DNA from: Brachyspira catarrhinii
Lineage (GTDB): Bacteria; Spirochaetota; Brachyspiria; Brachyspirales; Brachyspiraceae
Assembly (NCBI RefSeq): GCF_005518285.1
Contig: NZ_SJDU01000043.1
Location: 1-10,879, forward strand
Direction: 5' to 3'
Length of the DNA: 10,879 bases
A model generated the notes under the pieces. The model was not told the DNA's origin. It saw nothing but the letters and a program-made list of their open reading frames with translations, and made no database searches. Shown in pieces: positions 5,461 through 10,879 of this stretch (position 1 is its first letter; the number at the start of each line of letters is the position of its first letter). Both the position numbers and the translations under genes were made by a program.

Positions 5461-7134
5461 TTATTTTATAACCGCCATAAAGGACGAAACTATATTTCCG
5501 TTCAATTTATTATATTTTGAAAATTGAGAATAAAAGCTTCCCATGCCGTCATTATTTGCCAATACATTCGAATAAACTTTATCTGGGACAATATTCGAAT
5601 TAGTCATAAACACATTTTTATCATAATAGTAAGATAATTTCAAAGTCCATAATGCATGCCCGTCCTTTTTTGCGCTAATAAAATCTGGATATAATAATAA
5701 AAACGATTTCGACAAAGTATTATAAAAATATTTAATATCTTCTATAGTAGGAGTTTCATTGCTATCGGTTTGAGATTGAATATTTTTTCGAATATCTTTA
5801 TAACGAATCGAACTTCCTTTTTTAATAATGGCGTCCGCTTTGTATCTTTTGTTATAAGGGTATATTAAAGCCCAATATGTAAAATCGTCATATAATTCTT
5901 TCGATATATCCCAATAATACATATCGGAAGTTAACTTATAAGTCAATAATTCTTTTGAATCTATATTATTAAAATATTCGTCAACTATATTTTCTAATTT
6001 TTTATTATCTATACCGTAAATTAAATTTTTATTCGAATTAGGATAAGTTATAAAAAATACGGTAATAAACGCTATTGCAACTATAAATATGGCGGTAATT
6101 AGAACGGGAGCTATATTTATCCCCTTATTTATAGCTTTTTTACTCTTTTTAATATTTTCATTTGAAAAAAAATCTTTTTCAAAATTGTTTATATCCAATA
6201 ATTCAGATTCTGTATATTCTTTCATAGATTTGTATTTTTCAGTTTTACTTTCCAAGATATTTTTATCCGAATAGAAACCGTCCAATTCGTTTGATATATT
6301 ATTTATAAGTTTTTTTATATTGAATCTCTTATCAACCACATAAAGCAATATTTCATCGGGTTCAAATTTTATATATCCGTCATTATAAAAGAAAGCACCG
6401 AAACATTCTATATAAACTTTTTCGCCGTTATCGACCGCATGCCTTATCGTTTCCAATATCGTTTCATACATTTCTTTTTTATTATTAGTATCCGCTATAT
6501 CGTTTATCGATTCGTCAAAACCTATATCGGCGCTTCTGAAAACTAATTTGCAATTTTTGTCGACATAAATAAATCCCAAATCGTATATATGAAAGACTTT
6601 GCTATCTATAACCGATAAAGTTATTTTTTTAAATAATTGATTTATCAAATCTATAACTTCCGTTTTGCTCTTTTTAAATCTGCTTGAAAGTTTTTTAGTT
6701 AAAATTGTTGAAGTTATTTTATTTACTTTATCGAATCTTTCTTCAATCAAATAACTTAAACTATCCGAACAGTCAAAATGAACATATCCGTCTTTATAAG
6801 AGAAAGTTCCAAAATCTTCTATATATATTATACCGCCGTTGTCTATAATATGCCTCATCGTTTCGAATATAGCTTCGTAAAAAGCCGTTCTTCCTAAATA
6901 TTTTATAGTAATGGTTTCCAAAGAAGCGTCAAAAGCAATATCCGCATTTCTAAAAATTAGATTAGCTTCTTTATCCGCATAAATAAATCCCAAATCATAC
7001 ATATAAAATACTTTTCCATCGACTACGAGAGAAGCTATTTCAGAAAATATATATTGTATAGAATCTTTAATTTCTTTTTCCGATATTTTGAATCTGTTTG
7101 ATAATCTTTCGATTAAAATATTATTGCTAAACAT
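5461..7134 (-). CDS. Membrane protein with duplicated HU/IHF-like domains and a LysM-like periplasmic segment
   Basis: Taken from ATG 7134 the product is 557 residues. Residues 4-133 and 141-271 are an internal repeat. Each half holds an HU/IHF-like unit (helical pair, then the Y-D-L-G-F-I-Y turn at 46-52 and 184-190) followed by a second, shorter HU-like unit (F-G-T-F at 108-111, F-G-A-F at 245-248). A charged linker leads to one membrane helix at about 341-364, preceded by a Lys-rich stretch, so the HU part should be cytoplasmic. Outside, residues 398-446 resemble LysM: the pattern W-D-I-S-K-E-L-Y, then W-A-L-I-Y-P-Y-N and I-K-K-G. The last 110 residues are unrecognised. The long basic HU DNA-binding arm is reduced to a short turn, so DNA binding is uncertain. 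The layout recalls the Bacteroidetes HU-CCDC81/SPOR membrane proteins, with LysM in place of SPOR. The start is supported by AAAGGGG at 7140-7146; a TTG at 7185 lacks a site. Confidence 0.8.
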   Translation of the reverse strand: MFSNNILIERLSNRFKISEKEIKDSIQYIFSEIASLVVDGKVFYMYDLGFIYADKEANLIFRNADIAFDASLETITIKYLGRTAFYEAIFETMRHIIDNGGIIYIEDFGTFSYKDGYVHFDCSDSLSYLIEERFDKVNKITSTILTKKLSSRFKKSKTEVIDLINQLFKKITLSVIDSKVFHIYDLGFIYVDKNCKLVFRSADIGFDESINDIADTNNKKEMYETILETIRHAVDNGEKVYIECFGAFFYNDGYIKFEPDEILLYVVDKRFNIKKLINNISNELDGFYSDKNILESKTEKYKSMKEYTESELLDINNFEKDFFSNENIKKSKKAINKGINIAPVLITAIFIVAIAFITVFFITYPNSNKNLIYGIDNKKLENIVDEYFNNIDSKELLTYKLTSDMYYWDISKELYDDFTYWALIYPYNKRYKADAIIKKGSSIRYKDIRKNIQSQTDSNETPTIEDIKYFYNTLSKSFLLLYPDFISAKKDGHALWTLKLSYYYDKNVFMTNSNIVPDKVYSNVLANNDGMGSFYSQFSKYNKLNGNIVSSFMAVIK

Positions 7135-7139
7135 TTCTA

Positions 7140-7146
7140 CCCCTTT
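7140..7146 (-). promoter_or_regulatory. Ribosome binding site that decides the start of the HU-like membrane protein
   Basis: On the minus strand AAAGGGG lies 5 bases before ATG 7134. This favours a 557-residue product over a TTG start at 7185, which falls inside the stem of a hairpin and has no Shine-Dalgarno at usable distance. Confidence 0.7.
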
Positions 7147-7156
7147 AATTTTTAGA

Positions 7157-7185
7157 ATAATATTTAATAAATTAACATAACGCAA
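7157..7185 (-). promoter_or_regulatory. Possible weak promoter for the HU-like gene and the genes after it
   Basis: On the minus strand TTGCGT (7185-7180) and TATTAT (7162-7157) are separated by 17 bases, matching 3/6 and 5/6 of the consensus. The -35 overlaps the distal arm of the trxA-side hairpin. In such AT-rich sequence a chance match is quite possible. Confidence 0.3.
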
Positions 7186-7213
7186 ACCTAATTGTATAAA
7201 AAATTAGGTTTGC
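7182..7213 (-). terminator. Strong 12-bp hairpin downstream of trxA, likely terminator or attenuator
   Basis: GCAAACCTAATT (7182-7193) and AATTAGGTTTGC (7202-7213) form a perfect 12-bp inverted repeat around an 8-base loop, 14 bases after the trxA stop codon. On the minus strand it is followed by a mixed T-rich stretch (GTTATGTTAATTTATT) and not by a continuous T-run. Termination may therefore be partial, with read-through into the HU-like gene. Confidence 0.55.
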
Positions 7214-7227
7214 ATATTTAGTTTAAT

Positions 7228-7545
7228 TTATAGATATTCTTTTAACCAATCTTTTAATTGGCTCTCGTTTTTCATGCCTTCGGCTCTTTTAACAACCTCT
7301 CCGTTTTTGAAAACCATCAATGTAGGAATAGATTGAACCTCGTATTTAACGGCAATCTCTTCGGCTTCGTCCACATTAACCGCTCCGAAATTCATTTTAT
7401 CCGAATGCTCGTCCGCAAATTTATGCAGAATTGGAGTTTGCATTTTACAAGGTCCGCACCATTCTGCAAAAAAATCTATTAATGTGGCTTTATCTTCTGA
7501 CACCGCCGCATCAAAAGTTTCCATATTTAATTGTGATACTGACAT
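7228..7545 (-). CDS. trxA: Thioredoxin
   Basis: This 105-residue protein is a full-length classical thioredoxin, a cytoplasmic disulfide reductant for ribonucleotide reductase, peroxiredoxins and other targets. The active site W-C-G-P-C is at 29-33 within F-A-E-W-C-G-P-C-K. The cis-proline S-I-P-T motif is at 73-75 (Pro74), and the V-N-V-D-E strand end is at 57-61. No signal peptide is present. ATG 7545 is supported by AGGA at 7555-7558, nine bases upstream. It has its own promoter and sits between the pckG terminator and a strong hairpin, so it can be a single-gene unit, with possible read-through into the HU-like gene and nnr. Confidence 0.97.
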   Translation of the reverse strand: MSVSQLNMETFDAAVSEDKATLIDFFAEWCGPCKMQTPILHKFADEHSDKMNFGAVNVDEAEEIAVKYEVQSIPTLMVFKNGEVVKRAEGMKNESQLKDWLKEYL

Positions 7546-7576
7546 AATCGTTCATCCTCATTTTGTAATTTCTTAT

Positions 7577-7605
7577 AGTCTAACTTATTTTTTAATAAAA
7601 GTCAA
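7577..7605 (-). promoter_or_regulatory. Probable trxA promoter
   Basis: On the minus strand TTGACT (7605-7600, 5/6) is followed after 17 bases by TAGACT (7582-7577, 4/6), with TATAAG overlapping just after it. The same TTGACTTTT -35 context occurs in the lipoprotein operon promoter. The expected start is about 7570, some 25 bases before the trxA start codon. Confidence 0.55.
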
Positions 7606-7611
7606 CATAAT

Positions 7612-7642
7612 TTTTACAATTTATATAGCAAAAATTGTAAAA
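7612..7642. promoter_or_regulatory. Perfect 11-bp palindrome just upstream of the trxA promoter
   Basis: TTTTACAATTT (7612-7622) and AAATTGTAAAA (7632-7642) form an exact inverted repeat around a 9-base spacer. It begins 7 bases upstream of the trxA -35. Position and symmetry suggest a regulator binding site. A hairpin role is less likely because there is almost no GC in the arms. Which regulator would bind cannot be told from sequence. Confidence 0.4.
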
Positions 7643-7651
7643 TAAAAATTC

Positions 7652-7718
7652 GTCATTGCTAAGCCACCGCCGAAGCAATTTGCACAGAGAATATTGCCAC
7701 GCTTACGCTCGCAATGAC
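7652..7718. repeat. MITE/REP-like palindromic element
   Basis: Two inverted copies of a 26-28 base unit beginning GTCATTGC (7652-7659; inverse GCAATGAC at 7711-7718) and ending in GCAAT flank a 13-base centre. On the minus strand the left copy reads GTCATTGCGAGCGTAAGCG, then TGGCAAT. Units of this GTCATTGCGAGC...GCAAT type are dispersed in many bacterial genomes. The element has no coding capacity and is much richer in GC than its surroundings. It sits between the pckG terminator and the trxA promoter region. Confidence 0.6.
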
Positions 7719-7722
7719 AAAT

Positions 7723-7755
7723 AAAAAACCGCCGATTAATTAAAATCAGCGGCTT
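7723..7755 (-). terminator. Rho-independent terminator of pckG
   Basis: On the minus strand CCGCTGATT (7752-7744), loop TTTAAT and AATCGGCGG (7737-7729) form a 9-bp stem with one U-G pair. A run of six T residues follows at 7728-7723. On the plus strand the wobble becomes an A-C mismatch, which fits minus-strand use. It lies 35 bases after the pckG stop codon. Confidence 0.85.
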
Positions 7756-7790
7756 ATAATTATTTATTTTTTATCGTTTTTATTCTAAAT

Positions 7791-9581
7791 TTATTTACTC
7801 AATCTCGCTCTTAATTCTTCAAGTTGTTTTTTTAGTCTTTGAGGAAGTCTGTCGCCGAATTTAGAATAATGATTTTCTATTTCGTTTGCCTGATTTTTCC
7901 AAGCTTCGATATCCACTCTCATAAGCTCTTTGAAATCCGCTTCGTCAATTTTTAATCCCGTCAAATCCAAATCTCCGTCTTTTGGCATTCTTCCAATAGG
8001 AGTGTCTTTAGCGTCAATTTTTCCTTCGACTCTCTCGCACATCCATTTTAGAACTCTCGAATTGTCTCCGAATCCTGGCCACAACCATTTTCCGTCCGCA
8101 TTCTTTCTAAACCAATTTACATAAAAGATTTTAGGGGCTTTATCTCCCAATTTATCTCCCATTTCAAGCCAGTGATTCATATAATCTCCCATATTATAGC
8201 CTGCAAAAGGAAGCATAGCGAAAGGGTCGAATCTCAAAGCGCCAACCGAACCTATATTAGCCGCCGTAGTTTCGCTTGCAGCCGTAGAACCCATAAATAC
8301 GCCGTGGTCCCAATTATAAGATTCATGAACCAAAGGCATAACGGAAGCTCTTCTTCCTCCGAAAATAAATATATCTATAGGCACTCCTTTAGGGTCTTCC
8401 CAGTCCGCGCAAATTATAGGGCATTGTTTCGCTGGGGCTGTAAATCTAGCGTTTGGATGAGCGCCTTTATCTGGACTTGCTGGAGTCCAATCGTTTCCTT
8501 TCCAATCTTTACCATGCGCTGGAGGTTCGCTCATTCCTTCCCACCATACATCGCCATCGTCCGTTTCAACGCAGTTTGTGAATATAGTATTTTCTCTTAT
8601 CGAATCCATAGCCATAGGGTTAGAATCGTAAGAAGTCCCAGGAGCCACTCCAAAGAATCCAGCTTCGGGGTTTATCGCGTAAAGCCTGCCGTCTTCTCCA
8701 ATTTTCATCCAAGCTATATCGTCTCCTATAGTTTCACATTTCCAACCTTTAATAGTAGGTTGAAGCATTGCAAGATTGGTTTTACCGCATGCGCTCGGAA
8801 AAGCCGCCGCTATATGAAATCTCTTTCCTTCTGGATTGGTTAATCTCAATATAAGCATATGTTCAGCCATCCATCCTTCTCTTCTTGCCATCGCGCTTGC
8901 AATTCTTAAAGCCAAACATTTCTTTCCGAGCAAAGCGTTTCCGCCGTAGCCCGAACCGTAAGACCAAATCAAATTTTCATCTGGAAAATGCGAAATATAT
9001 TTTTTTTCTATCGGAGCGCAAGGCCATTTTTTGTCTTTTTCTCCGTCCGCTAAAGGAGCGCCAACGGAATGCAAGCAAGGGACAAATTCTCCGTTTGAAC
9101 CTAAAACATCCAACACTTTAGTTCCGACTCTCGTCATTATATGCATATTGCAAACAACATAAGCGCTGTCCGTTAACTCCACGCCGATTTTAGCAATCGG
9201 AGAGCCGACAGGTCCCATAGAAAATGGAATAACATACATTGTCCTATTTTTCATCGAACCTTTATATAACTCTTTCATCGTCTTCTTTAATTCGTCTGGG
9301 TTCATCCAATGGTTCGTAGGTCCCGCGTCAATTTCGTTTGGATAACTTATAAAAGTTCTGTCTTCCACTCTCGCCACATCGGAAGGGTCGCTTCTGAAAG
9401 AGTGGCTATGTTTTCTCTTTTTGAGCGGATGAGAGAGTCCCAAATCGATAAGCTCTTGCATGCATCTGTCGTATTCTTCGCTACTTCCATCGCAAACATA
9501 TATGTCTTTAGGTTGACACATATCCGCCATTTCTTTAATCCAAGATTTAAGTTTTTCGTTTTTTAAATCTTCAAGTTTCAT
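7791..9581 (-). CDS. pckG: Phosphoenolpyruvate carboxykinase (GTP)
   Basis: The enzyme interconverts oxaloacetate plus GTP with PEP, CO2 and GDP in the cytoplasm. In anaerobes it may run toward oxaloacetate. The 596 residues are full length for the GTP class. The kinase P-loop F-P-S-A-C-G-K-T-N is at 261-269, with the reactive Cys265 typical of this class. Counting from it, Lys221, His241 and Asp288 fall at the spacing of the Mn2+ ligands Lys244, His264 and Asp311 of the rat enzyme. Arg71 in A-R-V-E-D-R-T and the Y-G-S-G-Y-G-G-N segment (208-215) match the substrate-binding regions. [17 protein letters not shown] (491-507) is the guanine-binding stretch. AGGA at 9593-9596 lies 11 bases before the ATG. 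It has a promoter overlapping the end of the symporter gene and a strong terminator. Confidence 0.98.
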   Translation of the reverse strand: MKLEDLKNEKLKSWIKEMADMCQPKDIYVCDGSSEEYDRCMQELIDLGLSHPLKKRKHSHSFRSDPSDVARVEDRTFISYPNEIDAGPTNHWMNPDELKKTMKELYKGSMKNRTMYVIPFSMGPVGSPIAKIGVELTDSAYVVCNMHIMTRVGTKVLDVLGSNGEFVPCLHSVGAPLADGEKDKKWPCAPIEKKYISHFPDENLIWSYGSGYGGNALLGKKCLALRIASAMARREGWMAEHMLILRLTNPEGKRFHIAAAFPSACGKTNLAMLQPTIKGWKCETIGDDIAWMKIGEDGRLYAINPEAGFFGVAPGTSYDSNPMAMDSIRENTIFTNCVETDDGDVWWEGMSEPPAHGKDWKGNDWTPASPDKGAHPNARFTAPAKQCPIICADWEDPKGVPIDIFIFGGRRASVMPLVHESYNWDHGVFMGSTAASETTAANIGSVGALRFDPFAMLPFAGYNMGDYMNHWLEMGDKLGDKAPKIFYVNWFRKNADGKWLWPGFGDNSRVLKWMCERVEGKIDAKDTPIGRMPKDGDLDLTGLKIDEADFKELMRVDIEAWKNQANEIENHYSKFGDRLPQRLKKQLEELRARLSK

Positions 9582-9619
9582 AATATATTTATTCCTTTTT
9601 TATAAAATTTTTTAAATTT

Positions 9620-9648
9620 ATTATACTATAAAATTAATTTTTAGTAAA
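9620..9648 (-). promoter_or_regulatory. Probable pckG promoter
   Basis: On the minus strand TTTACT (9648-9643, 4/6) precedes a perfect TATAAT (9625-9620) at 17 bases. The -35 lies inside the last codons of the symporter gene. No terminator is visible between the two genes, so read-through from the symporter is also possible. Confidence 0.55.
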
Positions 9649-10879
9649 TGATTTTTTATTTATCAAAAATATCGTAAAAGCGAATGAGAAATATAAAATT
9701 GCCGAAATAATTGCGGTAATAAAATTATCGAAAGTCGAACCTCTCGCCAAAACATTATTCAATATAGGAACGATTAAAAGCCCCGTTATAGACATTAAAG
9801 AAAAGCCGAGAGAGAATTCGCTTAACGCGGGAGATTTATATTCGGGGTCGCATATTTTTAATAATATCATTCCCGTTGTCAATACGCCCGTCAAAGTTCC
9901 CCAAGACACAATCGCTCTTTCAAAAGAATAATCATGTTTAAAGAAAAAATCGCCGAGCGGGAAAACGAGCAAATAAGTTATTATAAAACCCAATATGCAC
10001 ATAACGGTTATTGGAGCGATATAATTCATTATCGCTTTTATCGGTAAACTCGTTATTGCCGAAACTATCGCAAAATCGCTTAAAGTTCCCATGATTTTTG
10101 CCTTAACTTTAGCGTCAATCATCCAAGTTAAATTCGTTTTTTTTATTAGAAAATTCAAAGCGAACATTATTATCATTGAATAAGTCCATACGGGAAGAAC
10201 ATTCAAACCTGCGATATTCATTCTTTTTACGAAATTCAAAACTATATAAGCTATTCCGCATACTGCAAAAATAATCGCCAAATGAAAAGTTATAGTTTCT
10301 ATAGAAGAGCTTAAAAAAGTTTCTCTTCCCAAACTGTTTTGTTTAGATATATCTTTATTATATCCGACTTCCATACTTTTATCTTCGTTATTTTTTTTAA
10401 TCGCTTTTATAATATTCGTTTTGTTTCTTCTAACGGCAATATTTATAAATATAATTCCAAAAATCATTCCGCCGATTAATCCGACCGTTGCCGTAGTCAT
10501 AGCGACTCCCTGCGCGATTTCCCATTCGTATTGAGGAATTCCAAAACTTTCAAGCAATTTTCCCGTAGAGGCGGCGAGTCCATGTCCTCCCGCAAATCCC
10601 GCCGACAATTCGTATCCGAAAGTTCTATACATATTTAATTGAGGATTTACTTTGCTGAAAAACATATTGGTAGCGTATCCTATTGCCGATTGAGTCATAG
10701 CGGCGCATTGAAACAAACCGAAACAAATAAGGACTTTTGAAGGATAGAGAGATTTAATATTTTTTTTCTTATTGTCGTTAGAATTATTTGAAGAGCTTAA
10801 AAACATGCCCAAAGGAATTGCGGCAAATATCGGAACGGACAAAATTCCGGGAAGCAAAGAATAAGTTTTAATCCATTCC
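9634..10879 (-). CDS. gltS: Na+/glutamate symporter (GltS/ESS family), 5' end outside the window
   Basis: At least 414 residues of a polytopic inner-membrane transporter are visible; the frame stays open to the right edge (E-W-I-K-T-Y-S ahead of the TTG at 10857), so the start is not in view. Numbered from the edge, Y-E-L-S-A-G-F-A-G-G-H-G-L-A (89-102) matches the reentrant-loop motif of the first half of GltS. W-G-T-L-T-G-V-L-T-T-G (326-336) followed by L-L-K-I-C-D-P (339-345) matches that of the second half. Together they suggest Na+-coupled glutamate uptake, although other anionic substrates occur in the family. About 35 polar, charged residues (150-185) form a central loop between the two halves, probably cytoplasmic. 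The stop lies 52 bases before the pckG start, in the same direction. Confidence 0.88.
   Translation of the reverse strand, partial: EWIKTYSLLPGILSVPIFAAIPLGMFLSSSNNSNDNKKKNIKSLYPSKVLICFGLFQCAAMTQSAIGYATNMFFSKVNPQLNMYRTFGYELSAGFAGGHGLAASTGKLLESFGIPQYEWEIAQGVAMTTATVGLIGGMIFGIIFINIAVRRNKTNIIKAIKKNNEDKSMEVGYNKDISKQNSLGRETFLSSSIETITFHLAIIFAVCGIAYIVLNFVKRMNIAGLNVLPVWTYSMIIMFALNFLIKKTNLTWMIDAKVKAKIMGTLSDFAIVSAITSLPIKAIMNYIAPITVMCILGFIITYLLVFPLGDFFFKHDYSFERAIVSWGTLTGVLTTGMILLKICDPEYKSPALSEFSLGFSLMSITGLLIVPILNNVLARGSTFDNFITAIISAILYFSFAFTIFLINKKSFTKN

Noticed and set aside
7135..7185. N-terminal extension of the HU-like protein from TTG 7185
   Set aside because: The TTG has no Shine-Dalgarno at usable distance and sits in a hairpin arm, whereas ATG 7134 has AAAGGGG five bases upstream and starts the domain cleanly.
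8172..8843. 223-codon open frame on the plus strand, opposite pckG
   Set aside because: It lies wholly antisense to a well-supported PEP carboxykinase. The translation is rich in Ser, Arg, His and Ile, with no recognisable motif, and there is no good ribosome binding site. It is a shadow of pckG codon use.
10855..10857. TTG 10857 as the start of the gltS-family gene
   Set aside because: The frame stays open upstream to the window edge with residues that continue naturally into the family sequence, and no ribosome binding site precedes the TTG. The true start is outside the window.

Overview
The window is a gene-dense, very AT-rich bacterial segment. It carries a GTP-dependent PEP carboxykinase, lipoproteins with spirochete-style lipoboxes and several GTG/TTG starts. 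This fits a low-GC anaerobic spirochete, most likely Brachyspira. That assignment is inferred from composition and gene content; no marker gene in the window settles it.

Layout. On the plus strand, about 78-2460 is a two-gene operon of tandemly duplicated, unrecognised lipoproteins. It has its own promoter, a 5'-end hairpin and a strong rho-independent terminator. A second plus-strand unit (2506-3312) has a near-consensus promoter and encodes SecG fused in one reading frame to a C-terminal OmpA/MotB-type peptidoglycan-binding domain. Everything from 3314 to the right edge is on the minus strand. Read in transcription order these genes are a partial Na+/glutamate symporter (gltS family, cut by the window edge), GTP-PEPCK, and then, after a terminator and a small MITE-like inverted repeat, thioredoxin. 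Next come a membrane protein with tandem HU/IHF-like domains and a LysM-like periplasmic segment, the bifunctional NAD(P)HX epimerase/dehydratase, and a small single-pass membrane protein of unknown function that is translationally coupled to it. The secG-ompA gene and this last gene converge with a single base between their stop codons.

How the genes fit together. gltS and pckG concern carbon and amino-acid metabolism (glutamate uptake, PEP/oxaloacetate interconversion). trxA and nnr are housekeeping redox and metabolite-repair genes. The two most unusual proteins share a theme. Both pair an inner-membrane segment with a predicted periplasmic peptidoglycan-binding module. In one the partner is the Sec translocon (SecG-OmpA). 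In the other it is a pair of cytoplasmic HU-like domain sets, possibly linking nucleoid or cytoplasmic scaffold to cell wall. These linkages are inferences from domain order and topology and have not been tested. No tRNA, rRNA, CRISPR array, insertion sequence or phage gene was seen.
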